Below are positions 23,641 to 38,480 of a stretch of DNA of 64,000 nucleotides, piece after piece. The stretch is taken from NCBI GenBank assembly GCA_921293015.1, contig OV121081.1, forward strand, positions 24,493,158-24,557,157. Direction: 5' to 3'. The translations under genes were made by a program, and so were the position numbers. Each line of letters begins with the position of its first letter. Position 1 is the stretch's first letter. The notes under the pieces were generated by a model that saw only the letters and a program-made list of their open reading frames with translations, searched no databases and was not told the DNA's origin. The DNA is from Phorcus lineatus (taxonomy: Eukaryota; Mollusca; Gastropoda; Trochida; Trochidae).

Positions 23641-26600
23641 CCAATAAGATGGTATATGTTTGTAAGTTATGAAGAGAACCCTGTAACTAGTTCTTGAGAA
23701 ATCCGACAGGGGTGAAATGTCAAATTCTCATGACCTTGAAATGTAGTTCAAGGTGACAAATCTCTGTAGGGACCTTCTCTCATTATGATAAATTCACATC
23801 CAAAATATAAACAGAATAAAGCAAGCATCTTACATGTAATTCAATGGGGTACTTCGTATGGACAGACACTGCCTTATGCTATATCCCCTGCTTTTCGCAA
23901 CAGCAGATAAAAACAGAGTGAGGAGATTTGGCTGTTTTGGGTCTTATTTCAATTTTTATTTGGACCTTTGAGATTTAAGCCTTGTAAACCACAAAATTAC
24001 CACACATCTATTACACATTTGACATTTCCAAGTAAAATAGTTCACCAGGCTGAGACTTAAATGGAAATGCTGTCCACTTTAGACCACTGACTAGGATGTA
24101 GCTGTGGCATTATTAGAGCAAAGCATATGGAAACACAACAGGAGTCTGTATTCATCAAGATAGTTTATTTGAATCAAGTCCACATATTCACTTCTCTCAC
24201 ATTTCACTCATTCATCTCCCCTACATGACCCTGACAGTATGCCGTTGTTCGGTCTGGAGCAACTTAGTACAGGTGGAAATGTATCAGATAACCAGGCCCT
24301 GTCAAACACTTCTTACTCTTATTGGTAACATTTTTGGCAAATGTGTTCATATCTAAATGAATAGATAAGGATAACATCTCAAACAGTTTACTCCTACTTG
24401 AATCGAAACCGTTCAACTTCCTTTTTATTCTGCATCCTAGTACCCTACGGTTCCACACTATTTTGAATCTGAAAGTCACTAACTATTCCCTGCTTGAGAT
24501 ATATGAAATATTTTAGGACAATGGAAGTTCACATCGAAAGTAGAAAAATATCCAATTGTTGAAAATACAAGAATACTTCAGAAAATATGTAATCTTTTGA
24601 AAAGAATTAATGCTCCAAATGTAGGTGTGATGCTAAAGTTGAGGGGAGCAAACTTATAAGTTTTACCTTCTAGAAACTTCTGAACTTGTATTAGTTGCAA
24701 CACAACAACAACAAATGTCTGTTGTTTTTTGAACACCTACATCAGATAATTCATTATACTACCAGTTAAGTATTCCTATGTATTGCTATCTGTCGCAAAC
24801 ATGAATCAACGTAAGAATGTAAAATATTGTAACCAAATGTACCTCTGAAGTGAACACATACCATGCTGACAAACCCATCCCTTTACAAACTGTTTTACGG
24901 CAAAATACAATGACGTACTGAATACAGGTATCACAAGAAAGTGCATTCTGCTCTAACAAGGTATTTGAATCCATTGAGCTCCTCCAATACCCTGATTGCC
25001 TTCAGCCAAATGACATTGCTAAATGGTTTTTCATGGCTTTGATGTGCATGCAATTTTTTCAGCCAATGAAATGTCCTTCTGCAAAAAGCTTGAAGTTAAT
25101 ACTTCGAACTCAAATTGGTTTGTAATCGACCTGTGCCTCTACTGCTGGATGAGAGTCGTTTCCTTGGTTACATAGATGATGTTATGAGGCTTTTGGCCTG
25201 AAGAAGATGAGGGTATTAGAAGGAGCTCTATGTATTCAAATTCACTGATGGCGCAGGGTGAAGAAAGTACAACAAAAGACAATTCATGTTAATTTACCAC
25301 CGTAACTTAGACAAATCGTAAGCCTTTAAGATTGCTTTTCATAAATTGGTTATTTTATTTTCAGTGTCCATTCTGTCATAAACTGTCAAAGGACGAGAGT
25401 GCTAGTGATGTAACCAGTAAATATAAATGCAACTCCATACATCAGCTTCTGTGTGTCTAATCATCCCTGATTGTGTTATCATCAAGTGAATTATTACAAA
25501 GAATTGAAGAAGTATTTTGCATAAGGCTGTTGTGTTTCTACAACTACGGTAGTAACTTATGTTTTGAGATATGTATCATTACATGACCTGTGCATGGCAA
25601 TAATTGTTTACTTTTAGCAACTTTATCAAAAACACTGGAAAATTCTGAGAGACAAGGTATATTCGATAAATGATTGTGTAAAAAGTATTCAGCGAGAGAA
25701 GACAATAAATACTGTTTACTATGGTCTGACTTTCATGTTAATTTCATTAGAAATAAAAATAGCTGTAGTATACATGTATATATATATGGTTTAAACATAT
25801 TTTTATTTCGTATGAAATTTGGATTGGTATGTATATATATATCATGGCATAAGTAAATATTCACCCCAAAATGATTTCTCAGATAAAAGTTTAGATTTTC
25901 AACACAGAAGTGATTGTGAAATAAGTGACATGTTGTGAGGAATTGATGTAATGGCTACATAAATCTACCTTTTTAAAAAGATTTTTATGAATTAAGTGAT
26001 GTTAAGTCTTGTGAGAGGGTCACAAAAATAAGAATTTAGGGATTATTTCAGAGAGAACCTTCACTAAGACTGACCTTTCAATTCTCCCATTATTTTTCAT
26101 TACATCAAGATGTCCTTATTGCCTTAAAATCACCATAGTATTTTGTGAAAGGAGGTCTTGGATTGTATTAAATGAGGTCGTATATTCTAGCTTAGTTGAA
26201 AACAATGTCATTAATTTTGATGAGTGAAACAATTGCAGATGTGATAATCTTATAATAATGTGCGCACAAAAACAAAAATGTTGAGATTTATATCCAGAAC
26301 TGAAGAATATGATAAAGGAAAGACAACCAAAAAACGTACATAAAGAATTTGTTACAATAAAGATGTACAAAACCTCTACTTCAAACTGAAAATTCAACAT
26401 TTACTCAATCAATCTTAAAGTTGGTCCACTTAAGGCTAATCATATATGAGATATCCAATTCTGAATGAAATAATCATGGACTTTTGTGTTGATATTACCC
26501 CAAAACTGATAAAACACAGAGTATAGAAGGTTATTGTAAAATATTAACTTGTTCAAAATGTGACAGAACTTTCAAATAAAGCGGTCAAGGAAATTAAGTG

Positions 26601-27246
26601 ATAATATATGACAGAAATATTGATTAATCTCATGATTATACACATTGTTTGGACAGGAATTCATAAAATAAACTCATATTGTGCAGAGTATGTTCAATTT
26701 CAACAATATACAAATAAATAAACATCTGTAACAAAATCAAAACTGAGGATACAACTAAATATTTTGCACAAGCTGTAAATGAAGAATTGTGTTCAACACG
26801 ACATTCAAACACGGACGACAGATAAATCAAACAGCACTTGGGTTTCATATAATCAGATTGGACTATACAGACATAAATATACAAGCGTCACAATGGTACA
26901 TCACTGTCGAATCGTCAATGACTTACTGTATCAAATACAAACATCTCTTAAGCAAAAGTCAAATATACAAGTATAAAATATCCGTATTTGACTCTTCACG
27001 TATCATGTGGTATTACAAGAACCTTGTGAAATTTTATGATTCCTGTTCACAGTATAAAAACATAGTAAGATCTTCACCTTAACAAGAAGTTGTTCAAAAT
27101 TAAGTCACTTTCTGGTAACAATAAACCTACTATTGTTAGCGCTAATCCAATTACAGATCTTGCAACACATTCCTTTTTACTCAAATCAAACCAGAGACAG
27201 TCCGTTCTTGAATATTGTTTCTTGCATATATCACAAAGCACATGAA

Positions 27247-27248
<2 letters not shown>

Positions 27249-27287
<39 letters not shown>

Positions 27288-27292
27288 TTCAT
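27249..27292. repeat. TA microsatellite
   Basis: An almost pure AT dinucleotide run. Similar but shorter TA runs occur at 36058-36085 and 60396-60418. The open frames that cross it encode only isoleucine-tyrosine runs. Confidence 0.9.
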
Positions 27293-27528
27293 TTACAAAT
27301 ATTTCTATTACAACATATACATACTTACATACAAAACATGTACAAGAGAAACAAAATTGTAAAAATACTTTCTTTACAAAACAACAATTGGAAAGACAAT
27401 ATTCAGTAGATCACAAGATAGAGATTATTTGTTGATAAGCATGGCGACATAATGACAGATATTATACCTTCACTCTTCAAGATGTGAAATGTGTGTACAC
27501 AATGACTTCTTTCTCTATGAACCTGGGC

Positions 27529-27641
27529 CTCCTTTCACAAAGCACTAAGGTGATCATAAGTCCTTAAGGTACCTTAGTGCAATGTTAAAGAATGCGAGGT
27601 AAGGCTAACCTTAGTAAAGCTTGCTTTGTGAAAGGAGGCTA
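27529..27641. mobile_element. Short hairpin MITE, intact
   Basis: CCTCCTTTCACAAAGCA at the left end pairs exactly with TGCTTTGTGAAAGGAGG at the right, 113 bp overall. The centre holds AAGTCCTTAAGGTACCTTAG, whose TTAA is the site used by the insertion in the copy at 16690-17255. No coding capacity. Confidence 0.8.
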
Positions 27642-28530
27642 ATCTCTATCAGACTACCGTATTATAGACACCAGCTAAGAGGGCAAAACAAGTGGGTTGC
27701 CTCCCTTTGCAGTGATTGCATTGGCTTTGCTTGATTAGGAGCCTGGCAAATACATGTTTCAACTTGGGACCGTTGCAGACCTTGGCAATGCCAATAACAT
27801 TGATGGCATAAACCAAGCATAGCCCTTGGCAAATACACTTTGTGCATATATGGAGAGTGATGGTGAAGATTATTATACTTATAATATACTACAACAAAAT
27901 AGCTCTCACAATAATTCACACGTTTGCTGTAATTATCAGCCTCTCTCCAAATGTAAAACCAATCCTTTCACCAACTCAAAATTTTTAACAAAAACATTTC
28001 CAGGTTCAATGTAGATCTAATTCCAATGGTTTTCCAATCAACTGATAAACCCATGAAGGAACAGGAGCAACTATACATATAAAAGACGTTGTGACTGTAA
28101 CTGAAATACATGGAATATGAAAAACGTGTAATGTACAAAAGCCATAAAAAAGCCAGGTTCAACACAGTAAGTTTATATTTGAAAGACACTTGTCCATGAC
28201 GCTATTGGTCATCACAAACTTCTGTTCTGAGGGAGAAGAAAGTCAATACTGTTCACACCTACAAGCTGCACATTTCAATAGGAAAGGAGTCAGTTATAAG
28301 ATAAGGGAAAGAAACTGAAAAGAAGAGTGAACTTAGTAAAGAGAATGCGTCACACGGTGAAAATAGAGCACTTTGTAACATCTCAACACACTGTATTCAT
28401 GTTCTCAAGTATGACTATAGTGGTGACATGAATCACTTGAAGAAAGACAGTGGATGGAAACAGAAATGTGCAGCCACGAACAGTGAGAAATCCCCACTCA
28501 ATTTTACAAAACAATGTAGATCTCAATGCA

Positions 28531-31500
28531 TTATTTTATCTGAGTGGGAGAGAGTCGGCCGTTGTTATACGCAAGTTCACAGCTATGTCTTCTTCGCATC
28601 ATGGCTGTCACTTCTTCAGAGGCTGCTGTACTGGGCTGTAGGTGGAAGCCCACACTCGCCTTGCCAGTGTGCGGGGGAAGGAGGGATGTAGCACTTTGTG
28701 AGCTGTCAGAACTGAGAGAGGGGCGGTCAGTTTCTACCTCGGTCAGGTGGGCAGCACTCTTACCACTGTCCTGGGAGGAACAGCTGTCCAGGCGCTCTAT
28801 ACAGGCTGCCCCAGGGAGGCAGGAGGCACCGCTCTCCTCCAACTGGCACTCGCTGGTCGATACTGCGTCCTTCTCCAGGCTACAAGTTGTGGCCGTCTGT
28901 TCACAAACTGTCACAAATGGGACCTTTCCTCCTTTGTCTTGGTCTATCTTGTACACATCACTTGCACACCTACCCGGCAAACTCTCTTGTGAATCTACAT
29001 CACGGAAGCGGGTGCACTTCCGACATTTTCGCATCTTGACTTCATCAAAGGAGTTGCTGACACTCCTGGAGAGACCAGGGGAGTTGGGTTGAGATGCACT
29101 CGTCTTACGCAGGATGCACTCGGTGTTGGACGTATGGCTTTTGGAATCTGCAGAGCAATCTTGGCAGAGGGACACGCAATCATCGCCGTGGTGACCTCCA
29201 CATGCAGGGGAAGTCAGGGATGTGCTATCCTTGTTACTGTAAAACAACCCCAGATAGTTAGTCATTAACTACTTACATCTTTCTTTACACCATCAATATA
29301 GATTAAAAGATATTGGATGTACTATTTCTATCAGTTATCTTTTATACTTTCGTGAGGAACACAAATTTACTCAGCTAAAAACCAAACTTGAATCATGTTC
29401 CAACACTAAATATGGGTAAGGGATCAAAAAAACAAAAAAAGCTTGCAGGGAAAAAGGTGTTTGCACACATATTAAAAAGCACAGACCTGTATCCTGCTAT
29501 TGACCCTGCAAGAGCCTTTGTGCTGGCATCATCATAGAAGGAGACTGTGGCGGACTTCTCACTCAGACTGATGTTGGCGGACTCACTACTGAAGCTGGAC
29601 CTCTTGCCGTGTGACATCTGATTGGTTGATACATCTGCTTGCACCTCGAGTCTGACAACACACAAATGTTTACAGTGACCTGAACCAAAATTCACTATTT
29701 GATTTCAATTAGATCATCAACAGTCTAGTTCTATCCATGTCATGTCCATCATTGATGATGACACATTTTCATGTAACTATGTATCTCTATACCAAATATA
29801 CCAATATTTTCAAAAGTGTCAATCAAGACGCACCGTGAATATGCATGTACATACCAAATTTGATCAAAATTAGATGGTTAGTTTTAAAGAAATGAGCTAG
29901 ACAAGACTTGTTAACAGTTTACTTACAAATTCACTTTTCCCCCAAATTACAATTTTTGGAAGATATTTTTAAATAGTTAATAATGACACATCATCACATA
30001 TATCTCAAATTCCATGACAAATTTGATTTGAAATAGTTGATTAATTACAAAGTGTTTAGCCGGACACAATGTGTAACGGACAGGCGGATGGACAGTGCAA
30101 ATTATACTACCCACAAACGAACTTGCGGCGGATAAAAAATACTCACTTATGGTGGTAGCCTCCGAGAGTTGCGTACGTGCTGCCACACAGGGAGCCGTTG
30201 AGACTGGACCCTGCGATTGCGCGGTTGCTGGAAGAATCACGGTCACTTTCATCTCGAATTACACCAACACGGTCCATGTGACTCCCACTCGCACTGAGAC
30301 TGTTAGTCATCCCAACTGACGCCTCCCCAATACTTGGGGCAATGCTTGGATTAGCCACGTGGTGGCCTGTCTCTACACTGTGGCTGTCACCTAATGGCAA
30401 ATGAGGATATGAATAAATCTTACTGCTCTATTGTAAATTTCTGCAAATACACTAATGAATATGTTACACACAATGTGAGAGCTGACCGTAGGAATGACTA
30501 GGAATTATAATGAATCAACTTTAGTTAAAACATTCACATTTCTCCGGTTACAATATTCATAAAGTTAATGAAAGGATCTCATAAAATGATAAAGTACATT
30601 ATTGTGAATTCTGTTAATCAAGGAGCCTTAGAGAGGTGCAAGATAGAGCTTTGTTCTTTCCCACAAAGTGTCTAGCAAGAGGAAAGAATCCCATCTTTTA
30701 AGATTTTTTTACATGCCTTAAAACTGAACCATGGTCTTCCGGGCGATGAGCGGACATAACAACTAAACTACATCTCCGGGTACACAATCAATCTACATTC
30801 CCAGTACAGTAATATAATTATTAACAAATGAATTTCTGGAAACAAAAAGAATAGTTTACAAATGTTACCTCCATCTGTGTACTTCCCAGCCTGAGCTCCT
30901 TCCGCTTCCTCATCAAACTCAAAGCGCACACCGCCGGTGTTCGTGGTGGTGACACCGCATCCCCCGCTACGACACAGTGAGATCGGCACCACGCCATATA
31001 CATAGGCGAGCAGGATAGGCACTCCTATACCTGCATTATAAGGATATATCATCTTCAGCTTGGTGCGAACACAGAAATTGCTTTTGATTCACAAAACAGT
31101 TGGACATATAAAACTTCAAGCACTTTCTGCAGTCAATAATAAAGAGCTGATAATTCAGATAAGAGCCAAGTTTAGTCAAAGGCAAGTATCAGAATTACAA
31201 ATGGGGAAGGCTTAGATGAATGGATAAGCAAAATACCTATCACATGTTTACCCTTTTGTATAGAGAATCATGAGCTTTGACAATACTGCAAGGATTACAG
31301 ATAAATAATTCAGGTTAATTGCTGTTTCACTCAAACTACATGACCAATCTTCATTTCAGGTGTTAGCGTCCCAAACTTACCGACTGCGAGACCTGCAATG
31401 ATAGGGGAGACCAGGATGGAAGCTGCAACGCCCCCTGTGATGGCCAGGTTGCGTCTGTGCTTGGACGAGGAGTTTTCATATCGGGAATGTAACTGCAGGT

Positions 31501-34500
31501 AAAACACAACACTTCACTAAACATTATTCAACAAAATTCCAGAAACTAAAACTTCTCTACTAGTGAGCATTTTTCATTTCATTTGAATCCACTAGAAATA
31601 AAAATTTTCTAAAAACTTTATAGACAAGATTATTAGGAAACTTGCCCTAAAAACTATCTTTGATAGACAAATGTGCACATATGAAATACATATCACTCCT
31701 TATGTTTATTTCAAGGGAAGTAAAGCTACTTGTAGACCACTGCTGACTCCCACCTTTCTGCCAACCCAGACTGGGATGCCGATGATCATGGCAGGGACTG
31801 CAATGCCAGCGACCAGTGTGATGCCAACAGGGGCGCCAACCAGGGTGCCAAGCTGCCACAGGATCTTCTTCTTCCTACTCCAGGGCTTCTTGCCCCAGAA
31901 CGTGCACCCAGATGGGCTGAAGTAGATGGTTGTTGCTTATTTACATTTACATTTGACAAACTTTAATCTTTATCAGTTTATACTTTACTTGTTGAATTAG
32001 CAATTTACAATTCATTTCTGAATAAAAGAAATGTTTTGCTTGTTAAAAAGCAACATGTCAATACGTGATTACAATTATAACTTGAAGAGAATTATTGCAG
32101 TGGCACAAAGTCAAAGGGTCAGTGTAATGTTAAAATGTTATACAATAGAAATGGGTGTTGTCTCACTGTCACTGATTGTCTCTCATCTTCAACCATCAAA
32201 TTAACGTGATTGAAATAATATGTATATATACAGTACAATAATCACATTCTACAGGTATACTGAACACATGAAAACAAAACTGTCAGTTAAATATAAATCC
32301 AGTATTGTGATATCTTATCTGACATTATACATATCCAGATACATTCTCTGTATCCTGAAACATATTTGCTGACTTCAAAATTGTTTATTTCGCTTAAAAT
32401 AATCAATGTTTTTGTCAAAAGTTATTCTTTCTCTTAAATAAAAAAACCTGAAAATATATTATAATGATGTGCACAGTTGTAAATGTATAGTACTGAGATA
32501 ATGTTGATACATATTGTCTTATGAAATGTCTGTAGCTTCACAATTCTTAAAAACACAATCTTATCACAAGCAATTTTCAGTAAAATTTTCCAATCAACAC
32601 ACTAGACTCCATTATGGGCTGCAACATGCAACTTGTCATCACTGCTGTGCCACCTTTTCAGCATACTGCACCTAACATCTATAGCCAAATCAGGAATCTC
32701 TACTGACCGATGAAGGCTCAGGACTCAAAGCAAGAAATTAGTGGGTAATGGAGAATGCAAGGAAAATGAGTTTTCCTGGAGATTCATATTAGTACACACC
32801 TAAGATAGTGCAGATCTGAGATCTCCTTCATACACAGCCAGCAGAACTCTGCTCCACACACTGCACACGTCATGTGGTTGCATGAGCCGTCATTCATCTT
32901 CACAATAAAGGCTCCACATCGCGGACACGGCTTGATGTCATCTGCTCGACATAGTATAAAATGAAACATGTCAAAGACCTTGTAAAGATTTATATAATTT
33001 TTGGACATAATTATTCACATAAATTTTCATTCGCTTTGAGGACTAACCTATGATAAATGATGTATAATAAAACTTGCATTTCACAGAAGATAACACGTTT
33101 GTCTATCTAGAACATTTATCATTTTAACTGAATATGAAATGTGTCTATATCACTTCACAGCTTATTTGTAAAGTTATCCAAAAGAAACTGATTTTGGATT
33201 ATTTGACACAACAACCATATGCATGAGACACAGATGCCCCATTCTAGGTCAAGGAATACCACCTTGCTTAACAAGTTAACAATATTGTAAGGGTTATGAA
33301 AACTGAAGAGTTATTATTACAATAATGATCTGTCTGTCAAGGTATTTCTTACAGGATTTCTGCATTTTCTTTATCTACAAAGAGAGGAGTAACCCATACG
33401 ACCCCCACATAGTGTTTTAATTCTACACATCCTAAATCTACTTTACAGCCCTTTTGAGAAAAATAACAGACCTAATGACTCAAAGATTTACTTACTCTGT
33501 GAGCCAGACTCATTGCTGTAGCTCAGGGAAGATGAGCGCAGGTTGGGGGATCTCTCCGCACGGGCCGCATCACAAGTCTGGTTTGGATGCCAGTGCTGCT
33601 TACAATGGTAGCAGAAAAACGTATCACAGCCAGGCCGCTCACACTTGAGCTTGGGGCAACCTGCACATCCAGTTGCTATCACAGCATATCTGTATATCAG
33701 AAGATAAAACAATAATCATGGGATTAGTAAAAGACATCTCTTTGAATCAAATATACAGGATTTTTCAACCTGACAAGAATATAGTTATTGGTGGAGGGAA
33801 AATTGCCTCATAATATTCACAAAATTTCCTTATCACAATAAATCTGTCAATTAAAGTATTCAACTAGGCTAGTTTAGTGATTATCTCCGACACCATCCTA
33901 TTTACTACAGCTTTTAAAGTTTTGGTTTCACAATCCAGGAAACAGGTAACAATACACTTTCCTTTTGTGACATTAAAGATTATCTAAAGTTTCAGTATTT
34001 GTCTTAAACAAACAAAACAAACAAAATAACATGGGCAACATATCGTTACAATAGCTTTCTTCTGTGCTCTTTTCGACTATGTCTATAAACCTAGTACTTT
34101 GAAACAATTTAGGTTGATAATATAATCTTCATAATGAAATTCTAAGAAGTAAACAGCTTGAAATGGAAATAAATAATCTCAGTATGGAACTTACACACAG
34201 TCCGGGGCTGGACACCATCTAGCATCTGGGTCCATGGCGAGTACTCGCCGCAACATGAAGTCCTCGTACTTGGTCATTAGTACTGCGTCCTTCAGAATCA
34301 TCTGGATATCATTGGGATGGAACTTCTCTGCACACTCAGGACAGGCTATATTGATGCGGCTCTCAGAGATCTCAATCTGGAGGTACTGTTTGAGACAGTC
34401 ACGACACGAGCGGTGGTGGCACGTCATGATCTCGGGGAAGTTGTCGAGATCCTGGTCGACGAGACAGACGGGGCACTCTCGACTGTTGCCCTTGTGTCGT

Positions 34501-34754
34501 GACTGGGCGGAGGCAGTGACACATGGGGTGGGGAGGGGCAGGATGGGCAGGGGTGATGGCTCGTTCAACACATTCAGGCTTGTCTCAGACCTTGCAGAGT
34601 CAGAATCCAGACTGGCGTGAGATTTTGATCGGTTGCGGGGACGCCGCATGTGAAATATTCGCCGTAACGAAAAAGTTGATCCCTTTCGGTGATCAGATCC
34701 TTTTGAAGTCCCGGAGGACGTGGATATAACTTCACTGTCACGTTTCTTCATCAT
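28531..34754 (-). CDS. RNF19: RBR-type E3 ubiquitin ligase, RNF19 (Dorfin) family, nine coding exons
   Basis: Exons on the minus strand: 34754-34195, 33689-33496, 32941-32800, 31916-31754, 31492-31381, 31030-30869, 30390-30147, 29651-29487 and 29236-28531 (TAA). All borders are GT/AG and phases close to 815 residues, near the length of vertebrate RNF19A. RING1 spans about residues 94-141 (CPVC...CHHRSC...CPEC). The IBR spans about 165-240 ([28 protein letters not shown]). RING2 starts with CPRC at 257, and the expected thioester cysteine is Cys272 in GSCNHMTC. Two hydrophobic regions follow, about 317-350 and 369-408 (ending [20 protein letters not shown]), which in this family anchor the ligase in membranes. 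Later blocks [11 protein letters not shown] and LEVQADV are also family-typical; the last exon is serine-rich and diverged. Members transfer ubiquitin from E2s such as UBCH7 through a RING2 thioester. The first ATG pair (MMKKRDSEV) is the chosen start; an acceptor at 34792 shows that at least one non-coding 5' exon exists. I cannot tell whether it is closer to A or B. Confidence 0.95.
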
Positions 34755-35593
34755 TGAGATTGTCACAATAGAAATTGTGGTCGTCAAAATATCTGTAAGC
34801 AATAAAAAAGACAACTATTAATTTGAATATTATATTAAGAGGGAGTAAGTAAATCAAAATTAAGAGTAAGAAACATGTTAAAAAGAGTCCTGTAAATTCT
34901 AAACTTGCAGTCACAAGCAAATCCCAGCATATAAAAGCATCCAGATAATAATGACCCATTTAATATTAAGTTTCAGTTTTGATCAATTGAGGAAATCAAC
35001 AAACACAAAATTTCCACCTCACAAAATCAATCTAGGAATGAAATAAATAGATGATAAAGAACAAAAATTTAAAAGCTAACATGGTATATTTTGACTTTAA
35101 TTTCTAAGGAAATTATAAAAGAAACTTTCAATAAATGACATAACGAAATAGACAAGGAACCAGTAGGAACTTAGAGACTGTACGAGTTGTCAATGACAAG
35201 TGTAAACTTCAAGCATCAGTCGTGTATTATCACTGCTGAGTTGCACAGTGTGGTACACTCTCACATACGTCACTGCTCAGTAGGGAGTCTAAATTAGTGT
35301 GTGTAATTCATCAACAAGTATTGCAAGAAACAAAAGTCAAGTATACATCAGTTTTGAATAAAGTATAAAACTAAGCATCACAAAAAACAGTAAAAGGTCA
35401 TGAAGAACTTTCAAGTAAATATCTGTACAATTAAGTTTTAAAAATCTTGAGGGTGGAATGGTATGCTGATGCCATGGTTCTGTACACATTGCGATGCAAT
35501 ATCTTGTTTCCATAGGCTTTGGTTCTATTTGGTAAACGAACAATAAAAACCTCACAAAAACATCTAACACCAATTACAATATAGAAATTTTCG

Positions 35594-35775
35594 AAACACT
35601 GGCGTCTGAAAATGTGAAGATCACAAACAACAACTACGATAAATGATTGAAATATTCACTCATGCATCTGAAAAAGTGAAGATTACAAACAACAACTACG
35701 ATAAATGATTTAGAAATACACACAGGCTTTTGAAAATGTGCAACTCATAAACAATAACCTTTTGATAAATGATTG
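35594..35775. repeat. ~70 bp tandem repeat, about 2.5 copies
   Basis: The phrase CTGAAAATGTGAAGATCACA, AACAACAACTACGATAAATG, ATT occurs near 35606 and 35668, with a degenerate third copy near 35730. Confidence 0.7.
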
Positions 35776-36189
35776 AGGAAATAAAACAAACATATGACAA
35801 AACTGAACCGACAAATGTATACTGCAATTCAACCATCAACAATAAGAGTTAATATAACACGACTTCACGTATAATAAACAGGAAATGAGCAGATGATATC
35901 ATTGAGGAAGTAGATACCTAATTGTGGACTGCTATAAATGGAGATGATTGGTTCCAGATGTTTCTAATCACCAACGGATAATTCTTCTCATGATAATGCA
36001 ACAACACCTCGTGTAATTGTGACATGATACACCCCCATCACCACAGGAGGTCACATTTATATATATATATACATGTATATATACTTTGAAGATCCTAATA
36101 TACCATTAGTTTTGAAATTAGTCTGACAAAAAGCAATAAATCAGCTTGTAGAATATAATCTTACTTATCTCCCTTTAAATCATTTCTAG

Positions 36190-36252
36190 CCCTGATTTCT
36201 CCATACAAACATAATTTGAGTAAAAATTAAGTTTGTGTAGAGAAATCAGAGC
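36190..36252. repeat. Short foldback repeat
   Basis: CTGATTTCTC and ATACAAAC on the left pair with GTTTGTGTAGAGAAATCAG on the right. A second foldback follows at 36378-36460, where GCATATATGCTTCCTCCTT pairs with GGAGGAAGCATATATAC. Both are AT-rich and lie in the presumed 5' intron of the RNF19-family gene. Confidence 0.55.
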
Positions 36253-38159
36253 CAGTCAAACGAACCTTCATTGACTCTAAAGGATATTTAGAAGAGGCAT
36301 TCATAAGCACAGCAATGCTTATCCGGTTAACAACTTTGTGAAAATCAGGATAAATCAGTGCTTATTCTTACTGCATCATCTGCATATATGCTTCCTCCTT
36401 GATTAGGAGAGATGAGAGGCATATATTCCCCACAGAAAAAGGAGGAAGCATATATACTCTGAAATGCCGTGATTTCCACAAAGACGTTGTTACCCAGGAA
36501 AACTCTTGTTGTTCTTTCTTTTCCTGACTTCATATTGTCATAGACAATAAAAGTTTACTTATGTTTTTTGACAAATACCTTATGGATATTCAAATACACA
36601 TAATGCCTTATTGGCGGTGAAAATATGTGATATGAATGTCTGCAAAGAAAAGTCTTCATGCAAAATTAACAGGGTTAAGCAAAATGATGTCACAATAAAA
36701 AGGTTAGACTACATTTTTTCTCACCACATAATACAAGTCATTGATATATTTTTGTAAAATGAAGAGTGTTCAAATGACAGGGTTTACATATGTAGACTTA
36801 AGCTCAAATCCTCTTATTTCAATTGTGACGATACCATACTGCAAAATATACGACAATCTATTGTTTTTAAATAAAATGAAGCAAAGATCTTATACAAACA
36901 CTGAACCCAAAATTATATATCTCATTTACATGATTATGATTATTTACATGATTTAATTAACACTAACAACGCACATCTATATTATACATTCTAAAGATAA
37001 AAATGTTCAAAATGAACCTTGACACGATGACATTTGCATGTGTCAATTACTGAACATTGTCGTCTTATTCAAAATTGTGCATTAAAACTTTACATTGTCA
37101 CTTTACTAAACCCATTAACATCAAATCAATAATTTTCAGCAACAGCTAGTCCTGCTCAATAAAAAGTAATATTTGACTCCAACAACCTATTCTCAAAATA
37201 GCTGCCGGTTTCTCTGATGTGTGAAGAGAGATGATCATTGTGATGATGCCAAGATGTCAATGCCAAAATATACCATTATAACCATACATGATTATAAATG
37301 TTGACATATGCTTATTACATTTTGATTGATAAAAAATTACATGTTTTTCATGTAAAGATAAGAATTTCTGGTACTCGGGTCCAAGTTGAGTGTCTCCCCT
37401 GAGTACTCTTCTCCGTTTTGTTTACCCATGGAAGCCCTAGTGTCCACGCATTGTTGGACTTTCAAGGATGGTTGATTTATAAAGGTTAATCTACAGATAT
37501 CTTACGGGTAAAGGAAGGAAATATAGAGGAAAAGCAAGATACACAGCTCTGTATAAAAGTCTAGCTAAATTTTCATTAATTTCTATTAAAATTAGGCAAA
37601 TCACTGACTTTTAGGCAAATGTTATGGTGAATCACAGGTTAGATTTAGCAAGTCAGTATGCTGGGGCTTGCAGATTGTTTAACCCCTGCAAAGACAGCCA
37701 GTAACATGAGATCTAGCCATATGTTCAACATTAAGGTTTAAAAGAAAAGAGTAAAATGTTAAACTTGAAACTCAATTCCGCTACTCAGGTTTGGAAGTCT
37801 ATACTTGACAAGTGATAGGTCAAATGGTAGATTTATCACAAGTGACAAAAGCACAGAACAAAATTTCCACGCTGTTATGAATTGTATAACTACCATTCTA
37901 TTTATGTGAACTAATGCTGGCTATCTCATTCTTTTCATTTTTAAAAGCCACATTTTATGTAATAAGCCCGTTGGGCGTTGTAGGAAGTTTGTTTTGACAA
38001 CTCGATCAGCAAAAAATTCGATCTCTGTAGCTTTGTAACTCACCTTAAAGAAGTGTAGACATAAACTTCATTTGATACGTTGTTTTACATTTGTTTTTAA
38101 GTACTGATTACATATATATCACTTGCGTTGAATCTTTATGATGCGAGTTTTAAATTTAC

Positions 38160-38480
38160 GAAAATGAAACTCGGCCATTTTCACCAAATAATGGCCGACG
38201 TTTTCAATAACCGGAAGCTGAACAACGATTACAAACTTTTGAAAAGATAAGGAATTATTAAACAATACAGATATATATTTTCTAAATTGTGACAAGAATA
38301 CGATTTTCATATTTCATAAACAAAAACAATAATGAAATTCAAATTTTTAAGACCATGTGATTTTTATGCTCTTCGAATGAGATCATGTGACCTACTCATG
38401 TTTTCAAAATGGCGTCCGCTACCGGTGTTATCTGTTGAGCATGCGGGATTAACTGTTCCCGTGCGCTTAAATCGGTGATC
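38160..38480. promoter_or_regulatory. Candidate bidirectional promoter
   Basis: This is the most GC- and CpG-containing stretch between the minus-strand RNF19-family gene and the plus-strand glucosidase-II-beta-like gene. It holds two oppositely facing YY1-like motifs: CGGCCATTTT near 38173 and AAAATGGCGTCC near 38407. It also has two CATGTGA E-box-like sites near 38353 and 38384. Both genes have acceptors that require untranslated first exons upstream. No TATA box is evident. Without transcript data this is only a suggestion. Confidence 0.3.

Larger units (their letters stand above)
12159..28190. other. Gene-poor block of about 16 kb
   Basis: No exon pair with consistent phase could be built. 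All open frames are short and lack recognisable motifs or biased codons. The block is filled with MITE-like copies, a foldback palindrome, several tandem arrays and microsatellites, listed separately. Whether lowly conserved non-coding RNA genes exist here cannot be judged from sequence alone. Confidence 0.5.

Noticed and set aside
27074..27435. Frames with isoleucine-tyrosine runs on both strands
   Set aside because: They are translations of the TA microsatellite.
28544..29092. A long plus-strand open frame of 182 codons
   Set aside because: It is the antisense shadow of the serine-rich last exon of the RNF19-family gene, which has supported splice borders and conserved upstream domains.
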